A stretch of 64,000 nt of DNA from the NCBI GenBank assembly GCA_004020875.1, contig SAPZ01000006.1:62001-126000 (forward strand). The letters run 5' to 3'. A model generated the notes under the pieces. The model made no database searches and was not told where the DNA came from. It was given only the letters and a program-made list of their open reading frames with translations. Made by a program: the position numbers and the translations under genes. Position 1 is the first letter of the stretch. Every line of letters begins with the position of its first letter. Source of the DNA: Mesorhizobium sp. (GTDB lineage: Bacteria; Pseudomonadota; Alphaproteobacteria; Rhizobiales; Rhizobiaceae). Of the stretch, positions 1 through 9,886 are shown piece after piece.

Positions 1-4
1 CAAA

Positions 5-328
5 CTACTTGCCGCCTTTGCCTTTGCTGGTCTGGTGCGAACGCAGAATCCGGCTCTTGAGCACATTCGACGATTTAAACGTCATCACCCGGCGCGGCAG
101 GATGGGCACTTCCTCGCCGGTCTTGGGATTGCGGCCGATGCGCTCGTTCTTGGAGCGGACGTGGAAGGTGGCAAAAGACGAAAGCTTGACCGTCTCGCCC
201 CGAACGATGGCTTCGCAGATTTCGTCCAGCACAGCTTCGACGAGTTCCGCCGATTCAGTCCGCGACAGGCCAACCTTCCGATAAACGGCTTCAGCAAGGT
301 CGGCACGCGTCAGTGTCTTTCCCCCCAT
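5..328 (-). CDS. ihfA: Integration host factor subunit alpha
   Basis: This DNA-bending protein pairs with IhfB to form IHF, which shapes DNA for transcription, replication and recombination in the nucleoid. The 107-residue product fits the HU/IHF family over its full length: a helical N-terminus ([16 protein letters not shown]), the segment [16 protein letters not shown], and the arm-tip motif GRNPKTGE, whose proline intercalates into DNA in the family. The start at 328 gives the usual N-terminus ([10 protein letters not shown]); in-frame starts further upstream would only add non-homologous residues. It follows fabH by 105 bp, the usual rhizobial order. The C-terminus is basic (KGKGGK) and slightly longer than in E. 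coli. Identification as alpha rather than beta rests on the arm motif and the fabH context. Confidence 0.95.
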   Translation of the reverse strand: MGGKTLTRADLAEAVYRKVGLSRTESAELVEAVLDEICEAIVRGETVKLSSFATFHVRSKNERIGRNPKTGEEVPILPRRVMTFKSSNVLKSRILRSHQTSKGKGGK

Positions 329-433
329 GCGACCGTCCCATCTGCTCGCAGAAAATGTAAATCGATACAGCCAAAGACAGAGCCTAAGTAATTGATCCGG
401 CAAGGTCAAGGACCGAACCGGCCCGTTCGGCAC

Positions 434-1405
434 TTACCAGCGGAGCAATACCGCGCCCCATGTGAAGCCTCCACCCATCGCCTCGAGAAGCACAAGATCG
501 CCCCTCTTGATGCGGCCGTCGGCGACGGCCACCGAGAGAGCCAGCGGCACCGAGGCAGCCGAGGTGTTACCGTGTAAATCCACGGTGACCACAACTTTCT
601 CCTCGGCTATCCCGAGCTTCCTGGCGGAAGCGTCAATAATTCGTTTATTGGCCTGATGCGGCACGAACCAGTCGAGGTCCTGCGCCGTTATGCCGGCCTC
701 GCCGAAGGTCGCTTCGATGACATCGGTGATCATGCCGACGGCATGCTTGAACACCTCGCGACCTTCCATCCTGAGATGGCCGACGGTTCCCGTCGTCGAA
801 GGTCCGCCGTCGACGAACAGCTTGTCCTTATGCGCGCCATCGGAGCGCAGGCTCGCCGCCAGCACGCCGCGGTCGGTGATCGCACCGGCACCCTCTTGGG
901 CTTCGAGAACAAGCGCTCCGGCGCCGTCGCCGAACAGCACGCAGGTCGAGCGGTCGTTCCAATCGAGGATGCGCGAGAATGTCTCCGAGCCGATCACCAG
1001 GACACGCCTGGCCAAGCCGCCGCGTATGTAAAGGTCAGCGGTGGCGACGGCATAGACGAAGCCCGAGCACACCGCCTGCATGTCGAAGGCAAAGCCGTGA
1101 TGCATGCCGAGCCTGTTCTGGATCTCGACGGCGGTTGCCGGGAACGTGTTGTTGGGCGTCGAAGTCGCAAGGATGATGAGGTCGATATCGGCTGGCGTCA
1201 TACCCGCGCTGTCGAGCGCGGCGCGCGCCGCTGCCTCGCCCAACGAGGCCGTCGTCTCGTCATCGGCCGCGACATGGCGCTGGCGGATGCCGGTGCGCTG
1301 GACGATCCACTCGTCGGAGGTCTCGACCATGCCTTCGAAGTCGGCATTCTTCATAATGCGGCGGGGCAGCGCGGCACCATTGCCGCGCACGACTGATCTG
1401 ATCAA
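434..1405 (-). CDS. fabH: Beta-ketoacyl-ACP synthase III (KAS III)
   Basis: It starts fatty acid synthesis by condensing acetyl-CoA with malonyl-ACP in the cytoplasm. The 323-residue length is normal. The catalytic triad is visible: Cys113 in AVCSGF, His250 in FVPHQAN and Asn280 in LHGNTS. The N-terminus ([14 protein letters not shown]) and the motif [11 protein letters not shown] are typical of the family. It lies 9 bp downstream of plsX, so the two are almost certainly co-transcribed, linking fatty acid initiation with acyl-phosphate formation. Confidence 0.97.
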   Translation of the reverse strand: MIRSVVRGNGAALPRRIMKNADFEGMVETSDEWIVQRTGIRQRHVAADDETTASLGEAAARAALDSAGMTPADIDLIILATSTPNNTFPATAVEIQNRLGMHHGFAFDMQAVCSGFVYAVATADLYIRGGLARRVLVIGSETFSRILDWNDRSTCVLFGDGAGALVLEAQEGAGAITDRGVLAASLRSDGAHKDKLFVDGGPSTTGTVGHLRMEGREVFKHAVGMITDVIEATFGEAGITAQDLDWFVPHQANKRIIDASARKLGIAEEKVVVTVDLHGNTSAASVPLALSVAVADGRIKRGDLVLLEAMGGGFTWGAVLLRW

Positions 1406-1414
1406 GGTCCGTTC

Positions 1415-2485
1415 CTATTCCTCGGCGTCGGCGGAGACACCGGATTTCCTGTTTGCCTGGGCGTTCGGATTGCGCGCATGGAACAGATCGAGGTCGGCCT
1501 CGATCCGGTCAAGCAGATTGTTGCGCACCATATCGTAGCCGAGCTCAATAGCCGCAGCGAAGCCATCCGAATCGGCGCCGCCATGGCTCTTCACCACGAT
1601 GCCGTTCAAGCCCAGAAAGACGCCGCCATTCGAGCGGCCGACATCCATCTTCTCACGCAGCCGGTCGAAGGCGCCCTTGGCGAAGACGTAGCCGATCTTG
1701 GCCATGAGCGTACGGCTCATGGCGGCGCGAAGATAGCCGGCGATCTGCCTTGCCGTGCCCTCGGCGGTCTTGAGCGCGATATTGCCGGCAAAGCCCTCGG
1801 TGACCACCACGTCGACCGTGCCCTTGCCGATGTCATCGCCTTCGACGAAGCCACGGTAATTCATCGAGGCCATGTTGGCCTCGCGCAGCATGCGCCCGGC
1901 CTCCTTGACCTCTTCCTGGCCCTTGATCTCCTCGACGCCGACATTGAGCAGCCCGACGCTCGGCCGCTCGATGCCGAACACCGAGCGCGCCATGCCGGTG
2001 CCCAGAATGGCGAAATCGATCAGCTGATGCGCGTCCGCGCCGATGGTGGCGCCGACATCGAGCACGACACTTTCGCCGCGCGTCGTCGGCCAGAGCGCCG
2101 CGATCGCGGGGCGGTCGATGGTGGCCATCGTGCGCAGGCAGAATTTCGACATCGCCATCAGCGCGCCGGTGTTGCCGGCCGAGATGCAGGCCTGTGCGGC
2201 GCCGCTCTTCACCGCCTCGACGGCCTTCCACATCGAGGACTTCCAGCGGCCGTGGCGCAGCGCCTGGCTCGGCTTGTCGTCCATGCGCACGGCGATCTCG
2301 CAGTGGACGAACTCGCTTACTTTGGCGAGTTTCGGGAACTTGGCGAGTTCGGGACGCACCACGTCCTCGCGGCCATAGATGACGAAGCGGATGTCAGGGC
2401 GGCGGATGACGACCGTCATCAGCGCCGGGATGACCACGCTCGGTCCGTGATCGCCGCCCATGGCATCGATGGAAATCCTGATCAC
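1415..2485 (-). CDS. plsX: Phosphate acyltransferase PlsX
   Basis: PlsX converts acyl-ACP to acyl-phosphate, the donor used by PlsY in the first step of phosphatidic acid synthesis. It is a peripheral, cytoplasmic-face enzyme. The 356-residue protein begins with the signature [12 protein letters not shown] and carries [10 protein letters not shown] and [10 protein letters not shown], both conserved in the family. The start is a GTG at 2485, immediately before the signature. The gene follows the DUF177 gene by 130 bp and precedes fabH by 9 bp. The C-terminal extension ([21 protein letters not shown], cut here as a tail of about 20 residues) is not conserved. Confidence 0.97.
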   Translation of the reverse strand: MIRISIDAMGGDHGPSVVIPALMTVVIRRPDIRFVIYGREDVVRPELAKFPKLAKVSEFVHCEIAVRMDDKPSQALRHGRWKSSMWKAVEAVKSGAAQACISAGNTGALMAMSKFCLRTMATIDRPAIAALWPTTRGESVVLDVGATIGADAHQLIDFAILGTGMARSVFGIERPSVGLLNVGVEEIKGQEEVKEAGRMLREANMASMNYRGFVEGDDIGKGTVDVVVTEGFAGNIALKTAEGTARQIAGYLRAAMSRTLMAKIGYVFAKGAFDRLREKMDVGRSNGGVFLGLNGIVVKSHGGADSDGFAAAIELGYDMVRNNLLDRIEADLDLFHARNPNAQANRKSGVSADAEE

Positions 2486-2615
2486 TCGGTGTTTTTCTCA
2501 CGGTTTGCCTGGCTAGCGGCGGACGCCTGCCGAGGTAAAGGGGCTCGCGAAGGTTCGGCGAAAATAGCGGTTTTGTGCCTGCGCACAACCAACTTTTCCA
2601 AAATCCGGACCACTG

Positions 2616-3164
2616 TCAGGATTTTCCAAGCAGCGAACGCAGCTTCTTCTGGAAATCGCTTTCCTCGGGCTGATCGTCGCCGGCGACGTCGAGCGAGGCT
2701 CCCGGCTTGCGCGGATAGGGATCGATCGCCAGGCCGAAGAACTGTTCGGCCAACGCACCGACATCGATCGTGTCGCCGGAGAATGTTTCCGGGCTGTCGG
2801 GTCCGTCGGCGTCGAGAATGATCTCGCCGCCGCCTTCGAAACCCTCACGTCCAAGCTTCGACTGCTCGGGCAGGAACAGAGCCTCGACCGGCTCGTCTAT
2901 ATGCGCGCTTACCGGCTCCAGCGTGACGATGCAGGCCTGCGTGATGTCGGCTTCGACACGGCCCGTAACCTTGACGCCATTGCGCTTCCATGAAGCAACA
3001 AGCAGTTCAGCGCGGTAGCTTTCGACCGAAAGCAGGTCATATTCGGTGGCAAGTGCTTCGCGCTGGCGCTGATCGGCCTCGACCAGGACAGGCAGGCCCC
3101 TTTGCGGCAGCCGCGCGACATTGGCGACAAAGGACACCGGGCTGCGCGATTCAGCGTCTTTCAT
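2616..3164 (-). CDS. DUF177 (YceD-like) protein
   Basis: This 182-residue cytoplasmic protein belongs to the DUF177/YceD family, whose members sit next to plsX or rpmF and have been linked to 23S rRNA accumulation. The family core is recognisable: a central segment VTGRVEADITQACIVTLEP with a single cysteine, followed by an acidic stretch and LAEQFFGLAIDPYPRKPGA. It overlaps the upstream chaperone gene by 4 bp (ATGA), so translation is probably coupled. The role is inferred from family and position only. Confidence 0.88.
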   Translation of the reverse strand: MKDAESRSPVSFVANVARLPQRGLPVLVEADQRQREALATEYDLLSVESYRAELLVASWKRNGVKVTGRVEADITQACIVTLEPVSAHIDEPVEALFLPEQSKLGREGFEGGGEIILDADGPDSPETFSGDTIDVGALAEQFFGLAIDPYPRKPGASLDVAGDDQPEESDFQKKLRSLLGKS

Positions 3165-3718
3165 GCTGGCCTCCTTGAAGCGGCCCCTGCGACCGGAAAC
3201 GCGACCATGCCGGCGGCAAGCGATTCGGTCGGCTGCGCGGCCAGCTTTTGCGACGCCTCGCAGACATAGTCCGCCAGCAGCGACGCCTGCGGCCAGCGGT
3301 CCGCGTCCGGCCTGACATTGCGGGCAAGCGCCGCCGCCAGCGCTACCCGGTCGTTTTCCCGGAGGGCACCATCATAGGCGGCCGTGCGGCCGTAGAACAT
3401 CCTTGCCAGCTTCTTCATGCGCTTGGGCACGCCGACATCGCCTATTCCAAGTTCGCGCAGCGAATGATCGACGTCGAGGAAGAACTCGTCGATCAGCACT
3501 TGCGCGACCTCGGCCGCCACGCCTTGCTCGCCATGCAGCCGGTGCTGGACGAGATAGATATGCAGCGACAGCATCTCGAAGCGGCCAAGCGGCGTATCCG
3601 GCACATTCCAGTCCGAATAAAACACCGTTTGCCGCGCCGCCGCCACGATTTGTGCGTAGAGCGCGTCGGTGATAGCGCGGTTGGCATTGCGTTCGCGGCC
3701 AAAAAGGCGCTGGAACAT
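3161..3718 (-). CDS. Ubiquinol-cytochrome c chaperone (CBP3) family protein
   Basis: The family includes mitochondrial Cbp3, an assembly factor of cytochrome bc1 complex. The 185-residue product starts MFQRLFGRERNANRAI and contains the family pattern FEMLSLHIYLVQHRL and GDVGVPKRMKKLARMFYGR. The start at 3718 was chosen because residues encoded upstream do not resemble the family and would run into the divergent bamE promoter. It is the first gene of the minus-strand run chaperone-DUF177-plsX-fabH-ihfA. A bacterial function in bc1 biogenesis is inference from the family. Confidence 0.88.
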   Translation of the reverse strand: MFQRLFGRERNANRAITDALYAQIVAAARQTVFYSDWNVPDTPLGRFEMLSLHIYLVQHRLHGEQGVAAEVAQVLIDEFFLDVDHSLRELGIGDVGVPKRMKKLARMFYGRTAAYDGALRENDRVALAAALARNVRPDADRWPQASLLADYVCEASQKLAAQPTESLAAGMVAFPVAGAASRRPA

Positions 3719-3835
3719 TGAGGGCGGTCTCCCGGGGACCTGTTGTTTGATTTGGCCTTGTTGCATCGGCATGCAAGCTGGTTTACCGGTTTTGCGGCCC
3801 AGCGCAAGTTGCGGGGATGTGATGGAGAATTGTTG

Positions 3836-4357
3836 TTGGGTGCGCTGAAATTCAAGTCGTTTCTTGCGCCCGCCCCGGTGGGCGTGGCTTCACTGCTGAT
3901 GGTCGTATCAGCGCTTTCCGCCTGCAATTCGTCCAAGATGTTCGGCGATCTCCATCCAAGCGAGACGCTGACGAAAGGCTACGTCATCGACCAGCAGGCA
4001 ATCGATTCGGTGCCGGTCGGATCGAGCCGTGAACAGGTGCTGCTGGCGCTGGGCACGCCGTCGACGACGGCGACCTTCGACAACGAGGCCTTCTACTACA
4101 TCTCGCAGACGCGCAAGCGCTACGTCGCCTTCGACAACCCGCATATCATCGACCAGCATGTGCTGGCGGTGTATTTCGGAGCTGACGGTCGCGTTACGCA
4201 GATCGCCAACTACGGCCTGAAGGATGGCAAGATCTTCGACTTCATCTCCAGGACGACACCGACCGGCGGCAAGGACCAGAACTTCCTGAGCCAGGTCATC
4301 AACGGCGCCAGCAAGCTGGCACCCGGCGTCCCCGGCGGTGGCGGCGGCACGCCGTAA
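3836..4357 (+). CDS. bamE: Outer membrane protein assembly factor BamE (SmpA/OmlA)
   Basis: BamE is the small outer-membrane lipoprotein of the BAM complex that inserts beta-barrel proteins. A lipoprotein signal is visible (hydrophobic stretch then lipobox LSAC), with the mature protein starting at the Cys about 30 residues in. The SmpA/OmlA domain follows (VPVGSSREQVLLALGTPS, then FYYISQTRKRYVAF). No ATG fits before the signal peptide. I chose TTG at 3836, 8 bp after a GGAG; TTG codons at 3830, 3833 and 3743 are alternatives. The Gly-rich C-terminal tail (PGGGGGTP) is unusual for the E. coli form but plausible in rhizobia. It is divergent from the cytochrome chaperone gene. Confidence 0.85.
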   Translation: MGALKFKSFLAPAPVGVASLLMVVSALSACNSSKMFGDLHPSETLTKGYVIDQQAIDSVPVGSSREQVLLALGTPSTTATFDNEAFYYISQTRKRYVAFDNPHIIDQHVLAVYFGADGRVTQIANYGLKDGKIFDFISRTTPTGGKDQNFLSQVINGASKLAPGVPGGGGGTP

Positions 4358-4386
4358 CTCCATCGACGGCTCGCAGAATAATCAGC

Positions 4387-4410
4387 ACCCGCCGCCTCGT
4401 CGGCGGGTTC
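4387..4410 (+). terminator. Possible terminator after bamE
   Basis: An 8-bp GC-rich stem (ACCCGCCG pairing with CGGCGGGT, loop of 6) lies 29 bp after the bamE stop and is followed by only two T residues. It could terminate bamE, but the weak T-tract makes this uncertain. Confidence 0.35.
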
Positions 4411-4520
4411 TGTGCGAGAACCCGACATCGACGCGTAGCAGGCCCCTTACGCCGTGGCAGCGGGGCCCGAAGCAAACTGAGTGCCCTACCAAGCAACGGA
4501 ATGCATGAAGGATGTCATGC

Positions 4521-4560
4521 GAAAAAACAAAGCCCGCGGGATCGCTCCCGCGGGCTTTGT
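4521..4560 (-). terminator. Rho-independent terminator of hppA
   Basis: A perfect 15-bp inverted repeat (positions 4527-4541 with 4546-4560, loop TCGC) lies 20 bp beyond the hppA stop. Read on the minus strand, the stem is followed by a run of seven T residues, a textbook intrinsic terminator. Confidence 0.9.
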
Positions 4561-4579
4561 CCTGGAATAGCCGCCGCGA

Positions 4580-6721
4580 TCAGCCGTGCGCGAGCACGGC
4601 GAGAAGAAGCAGAGCGACGATGTTGGTGATCTTGATCGCCGGATTGACGGCCGGGCCGGCGGTGTCCTTGTAGGGGTCGCCGACGGTGTCGCCGGTGACC
4701 GAGGCCTTGTGCGCGTCCGAGCCCTTCAGGTGCTTGACGCCGTCCTTGTCGGTGAAACCGTCCTCGAACGACTTCTTTGCGTTGTCCCAGGCGCCGCCAC
4801 CGGAGGTCATCGAGATGGCGACGAAGAGACCGTTGACGATGACGCCGAGCAGCGAGGCGCCGAGCGCCGCGAAGGCCGAGGCCTTGGAGCCCGAGATCAG
4901 CAGCACGCCGAAATAGACGACGAGCGGCGCCAGCACCGGCAGCAGCGACGGGACGATCATTTCCCTGATCGCCGCCCTGGTCAGGATGTCGACGGCGCGC
5001 GCATAGTTCGGCTTCGAGGTGCCGGCCATGATGCCCTTGTCCTCGCGGAACTGCTTGCGCACTTCCTCGACGATGGAGCCGGCGGCGCGACCGACGGCGG
5101 TCATGGCGATGCCGCCGAACAGATAAGGGATCAGGCCGCCGAAGATCAGGCCGGCGACGACATAGGGGTTGGAGAGGTCGAAGGAGACGTCGCCCATGCC
5201 CTGGAAGTAGCGGTACTTGTCGCCGTTGGCGGCAAAGAACTTCAGGTCGTTCGAGTAGGCCGCGAACAGCACAAGCGCGCCGAGGCCGGCCGAGCCGATG
5301 GCATAGCCCTTGGTCACCGCCTTGGTGGTGTTGCCTACCGCGTCGAGCGCGTCGGTGGAGTGGCGCACTTCCTTGGGCAGGCCGGCCATTTCGGCAATGC
5401 CGCCGGCATTGTCGGTGACCGGGCCGAAGGCGTCGAGCGCCACGATCATGCCTGCGAGGCCAAGCATGGTGGTGACGGCGATCGCGGTGCCAAACAGGCC
5501 TCCGAGCTGGTAGGTGGCGATGATGCCGCCGACGATGACGATGGCCGGCAGCGCCGTCGATTCCAGCGAAACGGCAAGACCCTGGATCACGTTGGTGCCG
5601 TGGCCGGTCACCGAAGCCTGGGCGATCGAGTTCACCGGACGCTTGTTGGTGCCGGTGTAGTATTCGGTGATCACCACGATCAAACCGGTCACCAGCAGAC
5701 CGATCAGGCCGCAGATGAACAGGTTCTTGCCGATGATGGCGATGCCGGCGACGGCGCCGACCTCGCCCCAACCGACTGTAGCGGAGGTCGCGGCGGCAAG
5801 ACCGACGATCGAAAGCAGGCCGGTGACGATCAGGCCCTTGTAGAGAGCGCCCATGATCGAGCCGTTGGAACCGAGCTTGACGAAGAAGGTGCCGACGATC
5901 GAGGTCAGGATGCAGGCGCCGCAGATGGCGAGCGGATAGAGCATGGCCGCGCCCAGCGCGGCTGTACCGCCGAAGAATATGGCGGCCAGAACCATGGTGG
6001 CGACGACGGTCACCGCATAGGTCTCGAAAAGGTCGGCGGCCATGCCGGCGCAGTCGCCGACATTGTCGCCGACATTGTCGGCGATGGTAGCCGGGTTGCG
6101 TGGATCATCTTCAGGAATGCCAGCCTCGACCTTGCCGACGAGGTCGCCGCCGACATCCGCGCCCTTGGTGAAGATGCCGCCGCCGAGACGGGCGAAGATC
6201 GAGATCAGCGAAGCGCCGAAGCCGAGCGAGACCAGCGAGTCGATGACGACGCGGTCATTCGGCTGGAGGCCCATCGGGCCGGTCAGGATGGCGTAGTAGA
6301 TCGAGACGCCGAGCAGCGCCAGGCCAGCGACCAGCAGGCCAGTGATGGCGCCGGACTTGAAGGCGATGTCGAGGCCGGCGGCGAGGCTGTTCGAGGCCGC
6401 CTGCGCGGTCCGAACATTGGCGCGCACCGAGACATGCATGCCGATGAAGCCGGCGGCGCCCGAAAGCACGGCGCCGATCAGGAAACCGATCGCGGAGGTG
6501 ATCGAAAGCAGCCACCAGGCAAGCAGGAGCACGACGATGCCCACAACGGCGATGGTGGTGTACTGGCGCGCCAGATAGGCCTGGGCACCCTCTCGGATGG
6601 CGGCGGAGATTTCCTGCATGCGCTGATTGCCCTGATCGGACGCAAGGACCGAGCGTGTCGCCCAGATGGCGTACAGAACTGACAGCAAGCCGCAGGCGAT
6701 GACGGCGGTAATGATGGTCAT
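4580..6721 (-). CDS. hppA: K+-insensitive pyrophosphate-energized proton pump
   Basis: This membrane-bound pyrophosphatase hydrolyses PPi and pumps protons across the inner membrane. The 713-residue product has the many transmembrane segments of the family and its signature cytoplasmic motifs, [20 protein letters not shown] and [18 protein letters not shown]. At residue 467 the motif GNTTKA has Lys where K+-dependent enzymes have Ala, which by established knowledge marks the K+-insensitive class. The ATG at 6721 gives the normal N-terminus ([13 protein letters not shown]). It is a single transcription unit with its own terminator. Confidence 0.97.
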   Translation of the reverse strand: MTIITAVIACGLLSVLYAIWATRSVLASDQGNQRMQEISAAIREGAQAYLARQYTTIAVVGIVVLLLAWWLLSITSAIGFLIGAVLSGAAGFIGMHVSVRANVRTAQAASNSLAAGLDIAFKSGAITGLLVAGLALLGVSIYYAILTGPMGLQPNDRVVIDSLVSLGFGASLISIFARLGGGIFTKGADVGGDLVGKVEAGIPEDDPRNPATIADNVGDNVGDCAGMAADLFETYAVTVVATMVLAAIFFGGTAALGAAMLYPLAICGACILTSIVGTFFVKLGSNGSIMGALYKGLIVTGLLSIVGLAAATSATVGWGEVGAVAGIAIIGKNLFICGLIGLLVTGLIVVITEYYTGTNKRPVNSIAQASVTGHGTNVIQGLAVSLESTALPAIVIVGGIIATYQLGGLFGTAIAVTTMLGLAGMIVALDAFGPVTDNAGGIAEMAGLPKEVRHSTDALDAVGNTTKAVTKGYAIGSAGLGALVLFAAYSNDLKFFAANGDKYRYFQGMGDVSFDLSNPYVVAGLIFGGLIPYLFGGIAMTAVGRAAGSIVEEVRKQFREDKGIMAGTSKPNYARAVDILTRAAIREMIVPSLLPVLAPLVVYFGVLLISGSKASAFAALGASLLGVIVNGLFVAISMTSGGGAWDNAKKSFEDGFTDKDGVKHLKGSDAHKASVTGDTVGDPYKDTAGPAVNPAIKITNIVALLLLAVLAHG

Positions 6722-6986
6722 TGCCGGATTTTCCTCGATTGTTGGCCCAAAAGAACCCCTCCCTGGGCCGTTGGAACGAGATGGATGCCGCGCGCGGAAT
6801 CCACCCCTTGGTTGGGGTGTATGCGAAACAGGGCTTGGAACGTCAAGATATTGTTCGGTTTTTGCTAGGCTTTCGCCCAAAAGAAGAAGGGGGGATTTGT
6901 TATGCCAGCGTGATCGGGAAATTAGATCGATTGAAATGACGCAACGGCATCACAGGGCAACCTGCCCGCCAGCCCTCCCGCATCGG

Positions 6987-7736
6987 CTATTCCGCCCCCT
7001 GCCCCATGCGCCGCGCGGCGTAGCGCTCGATCGCCGACAGGCCGTCATAGATCAGCACCGCGAGCGCTGCCACTATCAGGCCACCCTGCAGAACGAAGGC
7101 GAGATTGTTCGAGATCAGCCCCGCGATGATCACCTCGCCGAGCGTCTTGGCCGCAACGGTCGAGCCGATCGTCGCGGTGGCGAGGCTGATGACGACCGAA
7201 AGCCGGATGCCGCCCAGGATCACCGGGGCGCTGAGCGGTAGCTCGACCTTCATCAGTCTTTGCCAGCCGGTCATGCCGGCGCCGCTCGCCGCTTCCATCA
7301 CGTTCCCAGGCAGCGTGGTCAGCGCCGTCAGCGCGTTCTCGAAGATCGGCAGCAGGCCGTAAAGGAAAAGTGCTATAAGCGTCGGCTTCTCGCCAAAACC
7401 GACGGCCGGCACGGCAAGCGCCAGCACGGCAACCGGCGGAAAGGTCTGGCCGATATTGACCAGGCTGCGCGACAAGGGCAGGAATTCGGCGCCTGCGGGC
7501 CTGGTGACCAGGATAGCTAAAGCCACGGCGACGATCGTTGCCGCGACCGTCGCGACCAGGACGGTCCGCAGGTGCTGCAGGGTCAGCGCCAGCAGGCTGC
7601 CCTGGTTGTAGATAGCCGGCGCGCCGTTCTCCGTCAGCGGTTTCAACAGCGGCTCAAACCAGCCGGGGCTGGTGACGAAAATCACCAGCAGCGCCAGGAC
7701 AGCCAGTCTCAACAGCGCAGGCAGCCAGGCTTTCAT
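6987..7736 (-). CDS. Osmoprotectant ABC transporter permease (YehW-like)
   Basis: This is one of two inner-membrane permeases of a glycine-betaine/choline-type importer. The 249-residue protein has several hydrophobic segments and the BPD-permease loop AASGAGMTGWQRLMKVELPL (EAA motif region). Gene order is binding protein, long permease, ATPase, short permease, the same as E. coli yehZYXW, and the lengths match. The ATG at 7736 overlaps the stop of the ATPase gene (ATGA). Substrate is inferred from the family. Confidence 0.88.
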   Translation of the reverse strand: MKAWLPALLRLAVLALLVIFVTSPGWFEPLLKPLTENGAPAIYNQGSLLALTLQHLRTVLVATVAATIVAVALAILVTRPAGAEFLPLSRSLVNIGQTFPPVAVLALAVPAVGFGEKPTLIALFLYGLLPIFENALTALTTLPGNVMEAASGAGMTGWQRLMKVELPLSAPVILGGIRLSVVISLATATIGSTVAAKTLGEVIIAGLISNNLAFVLQGGLIVAALAVLIYDGLSAIERYAARRMGQGAE

Positions 7737-8671
7737 TGCGGCCTCGCCGCGCGTTTCACCAGGCCTTCGATGGTGACGCGGCCGAGCAGCTTGCCGTCGG
7801 CGTCCTTCACCGGCAGCGCGGGGCGGCCCGACCACAGTAGCTCGGCCAGCGCGTCGCGCTGCGTGGCGTCACCGGGGATCGCCTCCCCCTCCGCGCTACC
7901 CGGCTCCACGGCGTCTCGCACATGGCCAAGCGAGAGCAGCCGGAACGGCCTCTCGCTGGCGCCGACCAGTGTCTCGACGAAGCCGCTTGCGGGTCTCGCG
8001 AGAATCTCGGCAGGCTTGGCGTATTGCACCAGCTTGCCGGCATCCATCACGGCGATCTTGTCCCCCATATGCACCGCCTCTTCCATGTCGTGGGTGACGA
8101 GGATGATGGTGGTGCCGAAACGTTTCTGGATCGCCAGCAGATCTTCCTGCGCCTTGGTGCGGATGATCGGATCCAGCGCGCCGAAAGGCTCGTCCATCAA
8201 AAGCACGTTCGGCTCGGCGGCCAAGGCACGCGCGACGCCGACGCGCTGCTGCTGGCCGCCGGAAAGCTCGTGCGGGTAACGCGGGCCATAGGCCTGGGGC
8301 TCCAGTTGGTAGAGCGTCAGCAACTCGTCGACGCGAGCCTCGATGCGATCCCTGTCCCAGCCGAGCAGCAACGGCACGGTGGCAATGTTCTGCGCCACCG
8401 TGCGATGCGGAAACAGGCCGTGCCCTTGGATGGCATAGCCGATGCTGCGGCGCAGCCGATAACCTGGCACGGAGCGGTTGTCGGCGCCGTCGAGCTTGAT
8501 GACGCCGAAGGTCGGCTCAACCAACCGGTTGATCATCCTGAGCAGCGTCGTCTTGCCTGATCCCGACGTGCCGACGATGGTGGCGATGGTCCGGGGTTCG
8601 ATGACCATCGAAACATCGTCGACCACCGTGATCTCATTATAGCGCTTGGTGATGCGTTCGATCTCGATCAT
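7733..8671 (-). CDS. Osmoprotectant ABC transporter ATP-binding protein (YehX/OpuCA-like)
   Basis: The cytoplasmic ATPase of the importer, 312 residues. It has Walker A GTSGSGKTT (about residues 34-42), Q-loop, signature LSGGQQQR, Walker B VLLMDEP and the switch LVTHD. The C-terminal 60 residues resemble a single CBS-type regulatory module (ending LLGRVTIEGLVKRAARPQ), as in OpuCA/ProV-like ATPases that sense ionic strength. It overlaps the genes on both sides by 4 bp, so translation of all three is likely coupled. Confidence 0.93.
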   Translation of the reverse strand: MIEIERITKRYNEITVVDDVSMVIEPRTIATIVGTSGSGKTTLLRMINRLVEPTFGVIKLDGADNRSVPGYRLRRSIGYAIQGHGLFPHRTVAQNIATVPLLLGWDRDRIEARVDELLTLYQLEPQAYGPRYPHELSGGQQQRVGVARALAAEPNVLLMDEPFGALDPIIRTKAQEDLLAIQKRFGTTIILVTHDMEEAVHMGDKIAVMDAGKLVQYAKPAEILARPASGFVETLVGASERPFRLLSLGHVRDAVEPGSAEGEAIPGDATQRDALAELLWSGRPALPVKDADGKLLGRVTIEGLVKRAARPQ

Positions 8672-9834
8672 GCCGTTTCAACTACCCTGCGCTTGGAGGC
8701 GGTCATCTCGATCACCGCATCGAGGATAATGGCAGCCGCAAAGGCCAATGCCACGGTGGGCAGCGCGCCGAGCAGCACCAGATCCATTGCCGTCTGGCCG
8801 ACGCCCTGGAAAACGAACACGCCGAAGCCGCCGCCGCCGATCAGCGCGGCAATGGTGGCAAGGCCGATATTCTGCACCAGCACGATGCGGATGCCGGTAA
8901 GGATCACCGGAAACGCGAGCGGGAACTCGACGTCGAACAGTCGCTGGCGGTCGGTCATGCCCATGCCGCGCGCGGCGTCGTTTGCCGCGCGGGGTACACC
9001 AGCCAGCCCAACCACCGTATTCGCCACCACCGGCAGCAGCGAATAGAGGAAAAGCGCGACAAAGGCCGGCGCGGTGCCGATGCCCCTGATGCCGATCGCA
9101 GCAGCGCCCGGCACGTGGAGGGCGACCCAGCCGAGCGGTGCGATCAGCAGGCCGAACAGCGCGATCGATGGAATGGTCTGGATGATGTTGAGCACATTGA
9201 GCACGCCAGCCCGCAGTTTGTCGACGCGGTGGCAAAGGATGCCGAGCGGCATGCCGACGATCACCGCGCCGGCCAGCGAGCCAAGCGCCAGGCTAAAGTG
9301 CTTGGAAGCCTCCGCCCAGAAACTGTCGGCGCGGCTGGCATATTCCTTGAGGATGGAGAGGCTGTCCCAGCTCCCCGAGACAAGCAGCGCCGCGATGGCC
9401 AAAGCGGCAAGCACCAGCACGCCGACGCGCGCCCAGGGCGAAAGGTTCAGCCTGGTTAGCATGTCAGCGAGAAGCAAGGTGAAGGCAAAGATCAGCAGCC
9501 AGAAACCGGAGGCCGGTGAAACGCGGGCGAAGGTGTTGCCGGCGGGGGTCAGGAAACCTCCGGCGACGCCGATGAGGATCGCAAGGGCGACCAGCACGAT
9601 GATGCTGGCGGCCAGCCTGAGGATCAGCGTCGTCCTGAGCAGGGCAATGACGGCCCCCGCGATCACGATCGCCAGCAGCAGCGTGCCAAGTATCGGCGGC
9701 AATGCTTCGATAATCGAACGCGCCTGCCCCGGCACGATGCGGTTGGCGCGGAACGTGGCAAAGGGAGCCGCCAGGGCAGCGTAGGCGACGATCGCGGCGA
9801 TCACGACGCCGAGCTTGTCGAGGCGGATGATCAC
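8668..9834 (-). CDS. Osmoprotectant ABC transporter permease, long form (YehY-like)
   Basis: A multi-pass inner-membrane permease of about 388 residues. The first half is an extra set of hydrophobic helices, as in E. coli YehY. The second half holds the BPD permease domain with the loop AARGMGMTDRQRLFDVEFPL. I prefer GTG at 9834 (GGGGA just upstream, giving an N-terminus of IIRLDKLGVVI), but GTG at 9885 is also in frame and nearly abuts the preceding gene. Its stop overlaps the start of the ATPase gene (ATGA). Confidence 0.88.
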   Translation of the reverse strand: MIIRLDKLGVVIAAIVAYAALAAPFATFRANRIVPGQARSIIEALPPILGTLLLAIVIAGAVIALLRTTLILRLAASIIVLVALAILIGVAGGFLTPAGNTFARVSPASGFWLLIFAFTLLLADMLTRLNLSPWARVGVLVLAALAIAALLVSGSWDSLSILKEYASRADSFWAEASKHFSLALGSLAGAVIVGMPLGILCHRVDKLRAGVLNVLNIIQTIPSIALFGLLIAPLGWVALHVPGAAAIGIRGIGTAPAFVALFLYSLLPVVANTVVGLAGVPRAANDAARGMGMTDRQRLFDVEFPLAFPVILTGIRIVLVQNIGLATIAALIGGGGFGVFVFQGVGQTAMDLVLLGALPTVALAFAAAIILDAVIEMTASKRRVVETA

Positions 9835-9886
9835 GATCGTCCCCACCCGAGCCAGCGCGCCGTGGACACGGCGCGCCGAGCCCACT

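Noticed and set aside
4586..6682. Long plus-strand open frame opposite hppA
   Set aside because: High-GC shadow frame, rich in Asp, Gly and Arg with no family pattern; hppA on the other strand is unmistakable.
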